Source of the DNA: Micromonospora musae | Lineage (GTDB): Bacteria; Actinomycetota; Actinomycetes; Mycobacteriales; Micromonosporaceae | Assembly: GCF_003626635.1 (NCBI RefSeq) | Contig: NZ_RAZT01000007.1 | Location: 342,749-406,748, forward strand | DNA length: 64,000 nt | Direction: 5' to 3' | Part shown: positions 34,212 through 43,210 of the stretch, piece after piece | Layout: the number at the start of each line of letters is the position of its first letter | Position numbering within the stretch: position 1 is the first letter of the stretch | Notes under the pieces: generated by a model | What the model saw: the letters and a program-made list of their open reading frames with translations, nothing else | Told to the model about the DNA's origin: nothing | The model's database searches: none | Translations under genes and position numbers: made by a program

Positions 34212-34808
34212 ATGGGTCAGGTTCTGCTCATGCTGGTCGTGGCGTTGACCGTCGCGGCGGTGGTGTTCGGGGTGGCGGTGCTGGTCACCGGTCGTGATCC
34301 GGGTCTGGTGCCGGCCGAACCGGACGGCCGTGCCGTGCCGCTGCCGGGCGACCGCCCGCTGCGGGAAACGGACGTCGAGGAGATCCGGTTCGACACCGTG
34401 CTGCGTGGGTACCAGATGGCCCAGGTCGATCGGGCGTTGCGTCGCGCCGCCTACGACCTCGGCTACAAGTCCGAGTTGATAGGTGTGCTGGAAGCGGAGG
34501 TCGCCGCGTTGCGGGAGGGTCGGACGGCGGACGCGGAGGCCCTACGGCGGGCGCGCGAACAGTCCGCCCTCGGCGGGTCGGCCGCCACCGGGATCGTGGC
34601 CGTCTCCGGCGACGACCGTCCGGGCGGCTCGGCGGACGTGGCGGTCAGCGCGGCCGAGCCCTTCGTCGCCACGAACGGCGTCGCCTCCGGCGGGACCAGC
34701 TTCCTCGGCCCCGCCCGCGCCGACTCGGACGACCCGGCACCCGCCCGGAGCAAGCCGGCCGACGGCGCCGGCGGGCCCGGTCCGGTGGTGCGCTCGGAGC
34801 CGGTGTGA
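34212..34808 (+). CDS. DivIVA domain-containing membrane protein
   Basis: 198 residues: N-terminal membrane helix (1-26), then a short DivIVA-like segment at about 58-95 (IRFDTVLRGYQMAQVDRALRRAAYDL and a coiled-coil helix to about 115), then a disordered Gly/Ala/Pro tail. The segment matches the DivIVA N-terminal motif (F..V.RGY...VD..L). Small proteins of this kind are common in actinobacteria and may read membrane curvature or support polar growth. It overlaps the following gene by four bases. Confidence 0.78.
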   Translation: MGQVLLMLVVALTVAAVVFGVAVLVTGRDPGLVPAEPDGRAVPLPGDRPLRETDVEEIRFDTVLRGYQMAQVDRALRRAAYDLGYKSELIGVLEAEVAALREGRTADAEALRRAREQSALGGSAATGIVAVSGDDRPGGSADVAVSAAEPFVATNGVASGGTSFLGPARADSDDPAPARSKPADGAGGPGPVVRSEPV

Positions 34809-35302
34809 CCGCAGAGCAGCGCGGGGAGGACCTGCCCGAGGCGGCCCAGCCGGGCGCCGGCGAGGTGACCGCGACGGTCATCGTCGACGCCCCGGCGGAA
34901 CGGGTCTTCGCGGCGCTGCTCGCCTGGGAGCGGCAGTCCGACTGGATCCCGTTCACCCGGGTCCGGGTGGTCGAGGGCGACGGCCGCGAGGGCAGCCTCG
35001 TCGAGGCGCTGACCGCCCTCGGCCCGGCCGAGCTCCGCGACGAGATGCGGGTGGTCCGGGTCGACGAGCCGTACGAGATCGGGGTGGTGCACTGCGGCCC
35101 GCTGCTGCGCGGTCCCGGCGTGCTGCGCTGCACCCCGTTGGCCCGGGACCGGACGCAGGTCGTCTGGCACGAATGGTTCCACCTGCCCGGCGGCGCGGCC
35201 GGTCGGGTCGCCTGGCCGGTGGTCTGGCCCGGCTCCAAGCTCGGGCTGACCCGGGCGCTGCGGCGGTTCGGTCGCCTGGTCGAGCAGGGCCGGCTGCCCT
35301 GA
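34805..35302 (+). CDS. SRPBCC (START-like) family protein
   Basis: 165 residues with the helix-grip pattern of polyketide cyclase/START-like proteins: ATVIVDAPAERVFAALLAWERQSDWIPFTRVRVVEG, EMRVVRVDEPYEIGVVH, TQVVWHEWFHLPGG. The GTG start overlaps the preceding stop (GTGTGA). The ligand is unknown. Operon with the DivIVA-like gene; tag follows 48 bases later. Confidence 0.8.
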   Translation: MTAEQRGEDLPEAAQPGAGEVTATVIVDAPAERVFAALLAWERQSDWIPFTRVRVVEGDGREGSLVEALTALGPAELRDEMRVVRVDEPYEIGVVHCGPLLRGPGVLRCTPLARDRTQVVWHEWFHLPGGAAGRVAWPVVWPGSKLGLTRALRRFGRLVEQGRLP

Positions 35303-35350
35303 GGCGGCCGGAAGTGCCGGGCTGTCGGTATCGTGGCCTAGCGTGGGCGC

Positions 35351-35932
35351 GTGACTGACCTGGTGATCGGCGCCGACGGGCTACCGCGCTGCGCCTGGGG
35401 AGCGAGCACCCCCGACTACGCCGCCTACCACGACACCGAGTGGGGGCAGCCGCTGCACGGCGACGACGCGCTCTACGAGCGGATGACGCTCGAGGCGTTC
35501 CAGTCCGGGCTCTCCTGGCTGACCATCCTGCGCAAGCGCCCCGCCTTCCGGCTGGCCTTCGACGAGTTCCGGATCCCGACCGTGGCCGGCTACGGCGACG
35601 CCGAGGTGACCCGGCTGCTGGCCGACGCCGGCATCGTCCGCAACCGCGCCAAGATCGAGGCCGCGATCGCGAACGCGCGGGCGGCGGCGGAGCTGCCGGA
35701 GGGGATCTCCGCGCTGCTCTGGTCGTTCGCCCCGGCCCCCCGACGGGCCCGGCCGGCCTCCTTCGCCGAGGTGCCGGCGATCACGGCCGAGTCGACCGCG
35801 ATGGCCAAGGCGCTCAAGAAGCGCGGCTTCCGGTTCGTCGGCCCGACCACGGCGTACGCGCTGATGCAGGCCACCGGGATGGTCGACGACCATCTCGACG
35901 GCTGCCACGTCGAGCCGACCGGCACGGCGTGA
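35351..35932 (+). CDS. tag: DNA-3-methyladenine glycosylase I
   Basis: 193 residues with the Tag family sequence: RCAWGASTPDYAAYHDTEWGQPLHGD, LYERMTLEAFQSGLSWLTILRKRPAFRLAF, RNRAKIEAAIANA, and the end RFVGPTTAYALMQATGMVDDHLDGCH. Cys and His at both ends fit the structural zinc site of Tag. Removes 3-methyladenine from alkylated DNA. Begins at a GTG. Confidence 0.93.
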   Translation: MTDLVIGADGLPRCAWGASTPDYAAYHDTEWGQPLHGDDALYERMTLEAFQSGLSWLTILRKRPAFRLAFDEFRIPTVAGYGDAEVTRLLADAGIVRNRAKIEAAIANARAAAELPEGISALLWSFAPAPRRARPASFAEVPAITAESTAMAKALKKRGFRFVGPTTAYALMQATGMVDDHLDGCHVEPTGTA

Positions 35933-35945
35933 TGGGATGGTGGGC

Positions 35946-36566
35946 ATGACGACCGACATCGCGCACCGGGCGGACGGGACGAGCCGCGCGTCGAGCGCCG
36001 GCGCCTGGGCCGTCCTGCTGCCCGCCGGCCGCTACGACGCCGAACGTCTGGTGCACCACGACACCCTCGAACTGACCGGCCTGGACGAGGCCGTGCGCGC
36101 CCGCCCCGGCGACGACGTGCTGGTGCTGATCGACGACCCGGTGCGGGTGGTGGCGCTCGGCCGCGTCGCCCCGCCCAGCGGCGTCCGCCCCGACGACCCG
36201 GAGGACCCGCAGTCCGACCGCGAGGCGGCGCTGGTGGTGACGTACACCCGGCGGGTCTTCGACGAGCCGCTGCCGGCCGGTCAGCTCGCTCCCGTCGGGC
36301 CGGTCACCCCGCTCGACCCGGCGGTCCACCGGGCGCTGGCCGAGCGGCTCGGCCCGCCGCCGCCCCGGCGCACCTGGCTGGTCAGCCTCGACCTGCCGAT
36401 CGAGGCCGACTCGCCGGCCGAGGCGGCCCGCCTCTTCTGGGCGTACGTGCAGGAGTTGGGCCCCCGGGAGCTGCCCGCCTTCGTCTCGCCCGCCGGAGAC
36501 GAGCTCGCCATGCAGGCGTTCGTGCTCGGGGCCGAGGCCAACCAGGACCCGGAGGAGGACGACTGA
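35946..36566 (+). CDS. Conserved hypothetical protein
   Basis: 206 residues. N-terminal half: WAVLLPAGRYDAERLVHHDTLEL, then DDVLVLIDDPVRVVALGRV and ALVVTYTRRVFDEPLPAG. C-terminal half: RTWLVSLDLPIEADSPAEAARLFWAYVQELGPRELPAFVSPAGDELAMQAFVLG. The DDPVRVVALGRV section recalls EVE/PUA-like folds, but this is a weak impression. An ATG three codons upstream is an alternative start. Lies just after tag on the same strand, possibly co-transcribed. Confidence 0.65.
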   Translation: MTTDIAHRADGTSRASSAGAWAVLLPAGRYDAERLVHHDTLELTGLDEAVRARPGDDVLVLIDDPVRVVALGRVAPPSGVRPDDPEDPQSDREAALVVTYTRRVFDEPLPAGQLAPVGPVTPLDPAVHRALAERLGPPPPRRTWLVSLDLPIEADSPAEAARLFWAYVQELGPRELPAFVSPAGDELAMQAFVLGAEANQDPEEDD

Positions 36567-36594
36567 GTCCGGTCGTGACCCGTCTGTCGCCCGC

Positions 36595-37386
36595 TCAGCG
36601 CCCCTCGAAGACCGGCCGTTCCTTGGCGACGAAGGCCATGGTGGCCGCCCGGTGGTCGGCGGTGCCGCCGCAGATGCTCTGCGCCTGAGCCTCGGCCGCG
36701 AGCGCGTCGGCGAGGGTGCCGGCGTCGGCGATGGAGAGCTGCCGCTTGATCGCGCCGTACGCGACCGTCGGCCCGGCGGCCAGCCGTGCGGCCAGTTCCT
36801 GCGCCGCAGGCAGCACCTGCTCGTCGTCGTCGACCAGGCGGTTGAGCAGCCCGAGCCGGCAGGCCTCCTCGGCGCGTACCGGCTCGGCGAGCATCAGCAG
36901 CTCGATCGCCTTGGCGTGGCCCACCAGCCGGGGCAGCGTCCACGAGGCGCCGGTGTCGGCGGCGAGCCCGACCTTCGCGAACGCCATCAGGAAGCTGGTG
37001 CTGGGGCCGCCGACCCGGATGTCGGCCAGGAAGGCCAGCGAGGCGCCGGCCCCGGCGGCCATTCCGCGCACCGCCGCGACCACCGGCTTCGGCAGGTTGG
37101 CAAGCCGGGCAGCGATCGGGTTGTAGTGCGCCCCGACGGTGGAGAGCGGATCCCCACCGGCGGCTTCCAGGGTGGCCACGTGCTCGCGCAGGTCCTGCCC
37201 GGCGCTGAACGAGCCGCCCGCCCCGGCGAGCACCACGGCCCGGCAGGTGCGGTCGGTCTCCAGTTCGGCGAGGACCTCCCGGAGCGCCTCCTTCAGCGCC
37301 ACGTCGAACGCGTTCATCGCCTTGGGGCGGTTCAGCGTCAGCGTGACGACGGCGTCGGTCCGGTCGACGAGCAGCGGCTCGGTCAC
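36595..37386 (-). CDS. Enoyl-CoA hydratase/isomerase family protein
   Basis: 263 residues of the crotonase fold: LNRPKAMNAFD, oxyanion-hole stretches GGSFSAGQDL and GMAAGAGASLAFLADIRV, then FAKVGLAADTGASWTLPRLVG, which resembles PaaG/PaaB-type isomerases with the acid in ADTG. It acts on enoyl-CoA intermediates, and context with a PaaX regulator suggests phenylacetate or a related acyl-CoA route. The GTG start lies four bases after the paaX stop. Confidence 0.88.
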   Translation of the reverse strand: MTEPLLVDRTDAVVTLTLNRPKAMNAFDVALKEALREVLAELETDRTCRAVVLAGAGGSFSAGQDLREHVATLEAAGGDPLSTVGAHYNPIAARLANLPKPVVAAVRGMAAGAGASLAFLADIRVGGPSTSFLMAFAKVGLAADTGASWTLPRLVGHAKAIELLMLAEPVRAEEACRLGLLNRLVDDDEQVLPAAQELAARLAAGPTVAYGAIKRQLSIADAGTLADALAAEAQAQSICGGTADHRAATMAFVAKERPVFEGR

Positions 37387-37390
37387 TTGT

Positions 37391-38209
37391 CTAACGACCC
37401 TTCTGTCGGGCGATGCGGTTGCCGGCGTCGAGGCATCTCTCCACGTACCGGTCGGCGGCGGGGCGCAGCCGGGCGGCGTGCCGGTCGAAGAAGCTGGCCG
37501 CGGCGGCGCCGGGCCAGCGCTCCGGAAGCAGCGCGGGGGGCAGCTGCGGGTCCCGGAACAGGAAGGTACGCCACGCGTGCACCAGCCGGAACCGGGCGGC
37601 GTACGCCTCCTCGTCGCCGCTGCGGACGGTCACCTTCGCGATCACGGGTCGCTGCTCGGCCACGAACCGCTCGTACGCCCGACCGATCTCGGTGAGGTCC
37701 CAGGCGCGGCGGACCACGGCCATCGCGCCCGGGGTGCCGGCCGCGTGCGTGGCGGTGAACCGCTCGTAGCGCACCCCCGCCTCGCTGAGCAGGATGTCCA
37801 CGTCCTCGCCCGGGCGGGTCGCCACCCAGGTGCACTCGTCGAGCGTCCCGTAGCCGAGGAAGGTCAGGTTCGCGGCGAGCCGTTGGCGTTCCCGGCGCGG
37901 GTTCGGCGCCTCCAGCACGAGCAGGTCGAACCGGCCATCCCAGCCGATCCGCCCCGTCCGGTAGATCCGCGCGGCCGCCTCGTCGAGTCGCCGGGCCGCC
38001 TTCGGGGTGATCGAATAACCCGGCCCGGACGACAGTTTGAGCGGGTCGAGCCAGCCCTGGCGGACCATCCGGGAGACCGCGGTGCGGACGGCCGGCGGGG
38101 CGATGCCCAGCGGTGCCAGCAGCTTGACCAGGGCGGCCACCGGTGCCCGGCCACCCCTCGCCCGGAGGTGGTCGCCGTACAGGTCGAAGAGTGCCGACCG
38201 TGCCTGCAT
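37391..38209 (-). CDS. PaaX family transcriptional regulator
   Basis: 272 residues. N-terminal winged helix (residues about 1-75: LFDLYGDHL, LVKLLAPLGIAPPAVRTAVSRMVRQGWL), central PaaX domain (RRERQRLAANLTFLGYGTLDECTWVATRP) and C-terminal PaaX_C (AYAARFRLVHAWRTFLFRDPQLPPALLPERWPG). PaaX represses phenylacetyl-CoA degradation genes until bound by the CoA thioester. First gene of a two-gene operon with the crotonase. Confidence 0.9.
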   Translation of the reverse strand: MQARSALFDLYGDHLRARGGRAPVAALVKLLAPLGIAPPAVRTAVSRMVRQGWLDPLKLSSGPGYSITPKAARRLDEAAARIYRTGRIGWDGRFDLLVLEAPNPRRERQRLAANLTFLGYGTLDECTWVATRPGEDVDILLSEAGVRYERFTATHAAGTPGAMAVVRRAWDLTEIGRAYERFVAEQRPVIAKVTVRSGDEEAYAARFRLVHAWRTFLFRDPQLPPALLPERWPGAAAASFFDRHAARLRPAADRYVERCLDAGNRIARQKGR

Positions 38210-38398
38210 GACCGCACATTGTGACAGGCCTTCTCAAGATAAGCTAGATGCTGTTACATCAATGCTGCTTCGGTTTGGGTCCGGCGGTGTTCATCAGGGA
38301 AAATCGTTGGTCGACGCCCCCGCGATGATCGCGGTGGTCGTGAGGAAGTGGCTGTGGGGCAACCCACCGACCCTGGTGTAGGTCTGAGGGGAGACAAC

Positions 38399-38566
38399 AT
38401 GGCGGCGATGAAGCCGCGGACGGGCGACGGTCCGCTGGAAGTCACCAAGGAGGGCCGGGGCATCGTCATGCGGGTCCCGCTGGAAGGCGGTGGCCGGCTC
38501 GTCGTCGAGATGACTCCAGACGAGGCCAACGCGCTCGGTGACGCGCTGAAGGCGGCCGCCGGCTGA
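38399..38566 (+). CDS. DUF3117 small protein
   Basis: 55 residues: AAMKPRTGDGPLEVTKEGRGIVMRV, then GGGRLVVEMTPDEANALGDALK. This short protein is highly conserved in actinobacteria and of unknown function. GAGGGGAG lies six bases before the ATG. The frame is open 17 codons further upstream but without a ribosome-binding site. Confidence 0.88.
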   Translation: MAAMKPRTGDGPLEVTKEGRGIVMRVPLEGGGRLVVEMTPDEANALGDALKAAAG

Positions 38567-38613
38567 TCGAGAAACGATCTGGGCGGCGCCAGCCGTCCCG
38601 ACGGTTCGTCATA

Positions 38614-38646
38614 CCCTGAGCCACCGGCCCGGCCGGTGGCTCAGGG
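38614..38646 (+). terminator. Hairpin between DUF3117 gene and pepA
   Basis: 14-bp perfect stem (CCCTGAGCCACCGG and complement) with a 5-base loop, 47 bases after the DUF3117 stop and before the pepA ribosome-binding site. Confidence 0.7.
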
Positions 38647-38701
38647 CTTCACCGGTGCGGAACGCCCCGCATCGAGCAATTTCCTGGAGGTACGGTTCCG
38701 C

Positions 38702-40177
38702 GTGCTCGCCATCCGTCTGTTCGCCGAGCCCGACCGGCTCGACACACTCGTCCTGCCCGTTCGACCGGCCGCGGACGCGGAGGGCGGCGACGCCCCGGCC
38801 GTTCCGGTCCTGACCACGGCCACGCTGCCCGACGGCGTCGCCGACGAGGCCGCCGCACTGGTAGGGGCCGCGCGCCTCACCGGTCGGGCCGGCGAGATCC
38901 GGACCCAGCTCCGCCCGGGGCGCGCCCCCGGCGTGCTGGTCCTGGTCGGGGTGGGTGACGGAGACGAGGCGGGCTGGCGGCGGGCCGGCGCGGCGATCGC
39001 CCGGACGGTCGCCGGCGAGCAGCACGCCACCGTGGTGCTGCCGGCCGACGCCTCCCCGGACGCGGTGCGGGGGCTCTACGAGGGGCTGCTGCTCGCCTCC
39101 TACCGGTTCCGGCTGACCGACGCCGGTGAGGCGCCCGCGCTGGCCGGAGTGGACCTCGTGGTCGCCGATCCGGACGACCATCTGGCGACGGTCGAGACCG
39201 CCCGCACCACGGCCCGGGTGACCCGGCTGGCCCGCGACCTCACCAACATGCCCTCCTCGGTGAAGAACCCCGAGTGGTTCGCCGGTCAGATCGCGGAGCG
39301 GGCCGACGGCACGCCGGACCTGCACCTGCGGGTACGCGGCCCGGCCGAGCTGGCGGCCGAGGGCTTCGGCGGCATCCTCGCCGTCGGTGGCGGCTCGGCG
39401 AGCACCCCGCGCCTGGTCGAGCTGGACTGGCACCCGGCGGGCGCGCGTACCCACGTGGTGCTGGTCGGCAAGGGCATCACCTTCGACACCGGCGGCATCT
39501 CGATCAAGCCCGTGCCGGCGATGAAGCTGATGCGCAAGGACATGGGCGGGGCCGCCGCTGTGGTCGCCGCCACACTCGGCGCGGCCGCGCTGCGCCTGCC
39601 CGTCCGGGTCACCACGCTGGCCCCGCTCGCCGAGAACGCGGTGAGCGGCTCCGCGTTCCGCCCCGGCGACGTCGTGCGCCACTACGGCGGGGTGACCAGC
39701 GAGACCACCAACTCCGACGCCGAGGGGCGGCTCGTCCTCGCCGACGCGATCAGCTACGCGGTGCGCGAACTCAAGCCCGACGTGCTGGTCGACCTGGCCA
39801 CGCTGACCGGCGCGAACGCGGTGGCGCTGGGCAAGCGCACGGCCGCCCTCTACAGCGAGAACGACGAGCTGGCCGCCGGCTTCCTCGCCGCCGTGGACGC
39901 GTCCGGGGAGCAGGCCTGGCGGATGCCGCTGCCGTCGGAGTACGTCGAGTACCTGGGCAGCGAGGTGGCGGACCTGTTCAGCGCGCCGGCGCAGGGGGCC
40001 GGATCGGTGCTCGCCGCGCTCTACCTGCGCGAGTTCACCGACGACCTGCGTGACCGCTGGGTGCACGTCGACATGTCGGCGCCGTCCTGGGCGGACTCCG
40101 ACGACGCGGAGCTGACCAAGGGCGCGACCGGTTGGGGCGTACGGTCGCTGCTGCGCTGGCTGGCGACGCTCGACTGA
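38702..40177 (+). CDS. pepA: Leucyl aminopeptidase (M17 family)
   Basis: 491 residues. The C-terminal catalytic domain carries the two-metal site: VGKGITFDTGGISIKP, RKDMGGAAAV, NSDAEGRLVLADAI and LATLTGA. The N-terminal macro-like domain is more variable. Removes N-terminal residues from peptides in the cytosol. The GTG was chosen for GGAGGT ten bases upstream, and the longer frame crosses the upstream hairpin. Confidence 0.93.
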   Translation: MLAIRLFAEPDRLDTLVLPVRPAADAEGGDAPAVPVLTTATLPDGVADEAAALVGAARLTGRAGEIRTQLRPGRAPGVLVLVGVGDGDEAGWRRAGAAIARTVAGEQHATVVLPADASPDAVRGLYEGLLLASYRFRLTDAGEAPALAGVDLVVADPDDHLATVETARTTARVTRLARDLTNMPSSVKNPEWFAGQIAERADGTPDLHLRVRGPAELAAEGFGGILAVGGGSASTPRLVELDWHPAGARTHVVLVGKGITFDTGGISIKPVPAMKLMRKDMGGAAAVVAATLGAAALRLPVRVTTLAPLAENAVSGSAFRPGDVVRHYGGVTSETTNSDAEGRLVLADAISYAVRELKPDVLVDLATLTGANAVALGKRTAALYSENDELAAGFLAAVDASGEQAWRMPLPSEYVEYLGSEVADLFSAPAQGAGSVLAALYLREFTDDLRDRWVHVDMSAPSWADSDDAELTKGATGWGVRSLLRWLATLD

Positions 40178-40225
40178 CCGGCGGGTGGCGTCCCGTCCCG
40201 GCGGACCGACGGCCCGCCGGGGCGG

Positions 40226-40876
40226 TCAGCACTTGACGGCGGCGAGCAGCCCGTGCCCGGCCGGCAGCAGGGCCGGGATCCAGTGCTCCGACTCCCGGAT
40301 CGCCTTGATCGTCTCCCGGACCGTCACCGTCTCCGCGTCCCGGGCGGCCGGGTCCCAGATCCGGCCGCCGGCGAGCACCCCGTTGAGCACGAGGACGCCG
40401 CCCGGGCGCAGCAGGCGCAGCGCCGCGTCCACGCAGGCGTGGAAGCCGGTCACCTCGGCGTCGACGAAGAGCAGGTCGTACGCGCCGTCCGCGAGCCGCG
40501 GCAGCACGTCGAAGGCGCGGCCGGTGATGATCCGGGTACGGCCGGCCGCGAAGCCCGCCTCCGTGAAGATCCGCCGGGCGATCCGTTGATGCTCGACCTC
40601 GACGTCGATGGTGGTGAGCACGCCGTCCGCGCGCATCCCGCGCAGCAGCCAGACTCCGCTCACTCCGGTGCCGGTGCCGATCTCGACGACCGCGCGGGCG
40701 TTGCCGGCGGCGGCGAGCAGGCGCAGCGCGGCACCCGCGCCGGGGGTCACCGCATCGAGACCCACCTCGTGGGCCAGGCTGCGGGCGGTGCGGAGCACGA
40801 GGTCCTCGGTGACGTACGACTCGGCGAAGTGCAGGGCCGGGTTCGTCGAACTGCCGGAACCGGCGACCGTGGCGAT
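40226..40876 (-). CDS. O-methyltransferase (Rv1220c-like), non-canonical start likely
   Basis: 216 residues if begun at ATC. Motifs: VVEIGTGTGVSGVWLLRGM (SAM binding), LTTIDVEVEHQRIARRIF, RIITGRAFDVLPRLADGAYDLLFVDAE, LLRPGGVLVLNGVLAGGR. Homologous in layout to the mycobacterial gene next to sigE. The conserved N-terminal part ALHFAESYVTED lies before the first in-frame GTG (40798), and no ATG, GTG or TTG occurs between it and the upstream stop. An ATC preceded by GGAGG and six bases would give IATVAGSG. A start-codon mutation, rare ATC start, CTG start, or sequencing error are the options. Confidence 0.8.
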   Translation of the reverse strand: MATVAGSGSSTNPALHFAESYVTEDLVLRTARSLAHEVGLDAVTPGAGAALRLLAAAGNARAVVEIGTGTGVSGVWLLRGMRADGVLTTIDVEVEHQRIARRIFTEAGFAAGRTRIITGRAFDVLPRLADGAYDLLFVDAEVTGFHACVDAALRLLRPGGVLVLNGVLAGGRIWDPAARDAETVTVRETIKAIRESEHWIPALLPAGHGLLAAVKC

Positions 40877-41110
40877 GGGGCACCTCCGGGCGGCGAAGTG
40901 GTGCGAGGGGTGGGTTCGCGGCTATGAGCCTAGAGCGGGCCCTCCGTACGCGCAGCCGCGCGTCCCGCTCACGCGATCACGACGACAACCGCTGACCCCA
41001 ACCCGGACATCCGTGCAATCCTGGAAGCGGTGTCCCGTCAGCCGCGGCCCGGACGCGCTTGTCTTGGTCGCGAGACGCGGGGCCCGGGGGACGGACTGGG
41101 AGGCACCAAC

Positions 41111-42415
41111 GTGACCGACGGCTGGGACTGGCGCCGGCCCGGTGATGCTCCGGCGTCGGCGGCACCGCCGGTGGCGGGCGGCCCGCCGGCCGCGACGCCG
41201 GGACACCCCGCGTCGCCCTGGTGGTCCGACGCGCTCGCCGACCCGTGGCGGGACCCGGCGGCGCCGGCGGCGGTGGTCGTCCCGCTGGCGAACAACGCCG
41301 GTACGGAGCCCGAACCGGTCAGCGATCCGGATGCGCCCGGTCGGCCGAGGCTGCGCCAGCTGCTTCTCATCCCGCTGGTCACCGCGCTGCTCGCGGGTGC
41401 GCTCGGCGGCGCTCTCGGCTACGCGCTGGCGGTGCGTGGCGGGGTCGCGGGCGGCACGGTGCTCGGCGCCGAACCGGGGCAGGCGCCCGCACTGGCCCAG
41501 CGCCGGCCGGAATCCCTCGCCGCGGTCGCCGAACGGGTGCTGCCCAGCGTCGTGACCATCCGGATGAGCAGCCTCGGCGGGACGAGCGAGGGCTCCGGCT
41601 TCATCGCGAGCGCCGACGGGCACGTGATCACCAACGACCACGTGGTGGCCGGCGGCACCGGCCGCGCCTCGGTGATCTTCAACGACGGCACCTCCGCCCC
41701 GGCGAAGCTGGTCGGCCAGGATCCGGAGTCGGACATCGCCGTCATGAAGGTGGAGCGTTCCGGCCTGCGGGCGGTGGAGTTCGGCGACTCCGACGCGCTG
41801 GCGGTGGGTGATCCGGTGCTGGCCATCGGTTCGCCGCTCTCCCTGACGAACACGGTCACCGCCGGCATCGTGAGCGCCCTGGACCGGACGATGCAGGCCG
41901 GGGAGCCGGGCGGGCCGGTCCGCTACTACGCGGCCATCCAGACCGACGCCGCGGTCAACCACGGCAACTCCGGCGGCCCGCTCGTCGACTCGGCGGGTCG
42001 GGTGATCGGGGTGAACTCCACGATCAAGTCACTGGTGTCGGAGGGGCAGGAGGCGGGCAACATCGGCCTCGCCTTCGCCATCCCGATCAACCAGGCGAAG
42101 CGGGTGACGCAGGACATCATCGGCACCGGCAAGGCCCGCCGTACGGTGATCGGCGCGCAGGTGGGCGGCCCGAACGCGGCGGTTCCCGGCGGCGGCGTAC
42201 GCCTCGAGTCGGTCGAGCCGTCCGGCCCGGCCGAGGCGGCGGGGCTACGGGCCGGCGACGTGGTCCTACGGCTGAACGGACGGCCGATGACCGAGCCGAG
42301 CGATCTGATCGCACTGGTCCGCAAGTTCGCCCCCGGATCGGTGGTCACGGTCGAGTACCGCCGCGGGTCGAGCAGGCAGAACGCCTCGGTGACGTTGGCT
42401 GCGGACGCAAAGTGA
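41111..42415 (+). CDS. htrA: HtrA-like membrane-anchored serine protease with PDZ domain
   Basis: 434 residues: a Pro/Ala-rich cytoplasmic part (1-75), a membrane helix (about 80-103), a trypsin-like domain with His177 (NDHVV), Asp208 (ESDIAV) and Ser287 (GNSGGPL), and a C-terminal PDZ domain (about 335-430; GGVRLESVEPSGPAEAAGL). Envelope quality-control protease of the HtrA/DegP family. GGGAGG precedes the GTG. It lies beside an O-methyltransferase and tatB as in mycobacteria, but without sigE or rseA between. Confidence 0.92.
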   Translation: MTDGWDWRRPGDAPASAAPPVAGGPPAATPGHPASPWWSDALADPWRDPAAPAAVVVPLANNAGTEPEPVSDPDAPGRPRLRQLLLIPLVTALLAGALGGALGYALAVRGGVAGGTVLGAEPGQAPALAQRRPESLAAVAERVLPSVVTIRMSSLGGTSEGSGFIASADGHVITNDHVVAGGTGRASVIFNDGTSAPAKLVGQDPESDIAVMKVERSGLRAVEFGDSDALAVGDPVLAIGSPLSLTNTVTAGIVSALDRTMQAGEPGGPVRYYAAIQTDAAVNHGNSGGPLVDSAGRVIGVNSTIKSLVSEGQEAGNIGLAFAIPINQAKRVTQDIIGTGKARRTVIGAQVGGPNAAVPGGGVRLESVEPSGPAEAAGLRAGDVVLRLNGRPMTEPSDLIALVRKFAPGSVVTVEYRRGSSRQNASVTLAADAK

Positions 42416-42491
42416 ACACTGGCTCACCCCCTCCCCGGCCCGCCCCCGTCGTGCGTAGTCTTGCTCCTGACGCCGAGAGGGGACCCGCAGG

Positions 42492-42905
42492 ATGCTCGAC
42501 AACCTGAACTGGTGGGAGATCGGTGCGCTGCTGCTCCTGGCGCTGCTGATCTTCGGTGACCGGCTGCCCACGGTCATCAACGACGGGCTGCGGATGGTGC
42601 GCAACCTGCGCAACATGGCGCGTAGCGCCACCACCGACCTGAGCAAGGAGCTCGGCACCGACATCCAGCTCGAGGATCTGCACCCGAAGGCGTTCATCCG
42701 CAAGCACCTGCTCAGCGAGGAGGACGAGCAGGCGATCCGGAAGCCGCTGCAGGGCGTCTACGACAACCTGCGTGCGGACGTCACGGGTGTCCGCGACGAG
42801 CTGAAGGACGTGGCCGACGCCGCGGACCCGCGGGGTCGTACCTCCACGGCCACCGGCAACACTCCCGCTCCGGCGCAGCGCGCCAGCTACGACGACGCCA
42901 CCTGA
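42492..42905 (+). CDS. tatB: Sec-independent protein translocase subunit TatB
   Basis: 137 residues: N-terminal membrane helix with the TatA/B hinge (WWEIGALLLLALLIFGDRLP), an amphipathic helix (RMVRNLRNMARSATTDLSKELG), then a charged helical region and disordered tail. TatB forms the twin-arginine receptor with TatC. The Glu in WEIG and Gly-Pro-like hinge (FGDRLP) fit TatB. Follows htrA on the same strand. Confidence 0.9.
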   Translation: MLDNLNWWEIGALLLLALLIFGDRLPTVINDGLRMVRNLRNMARSATTDLSKELGTDIQLEDLHPKAFIRKHLLSEEDEQAIRKPLQGVYDNLRADVTGVRDELKDVADAADPRGRTSTATGNTPAPAQRASYDDAT

Positions 42906-43210
42906 CCCCACCCGCTCGGCCCGCACCGCTCGGCCCGGCCCGCTCGGCCCGGCCGGCCTGGGCGGCGCGGCCCGGGAGTCCCGGTGGGGCAGCGCCAGGT
43001 GGCTGTCAGCCCGGTCGGGATGCGCCGCGGCCGTAGCTGCCTGCGGAGGCTGATGCTCGGGGTTCGCGCCCTTTGGAGCTGAGTCGTCCACGCCATCACG
43101 CGACCGTTGCGACGCAGGGCCCCGGGTGGCGTAACCGCCCGCGTGGTCGGGCCGCCCGCCGTTGGGCAGCGGCGACCCGCCGTGAATCGGCTACGACATC
43201 AGCTCCAAAG

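Noticed and set aside
40035..40883. GTG-started minus-strand frame with good ribosome-binding site at the methyltransferase start
   Set aside because: After the first codons it encodes Arg/Gly-rich noise; it would fit only if a frameshift joined it to the methyltransferase frame, which I mention as a sequencing-error option.
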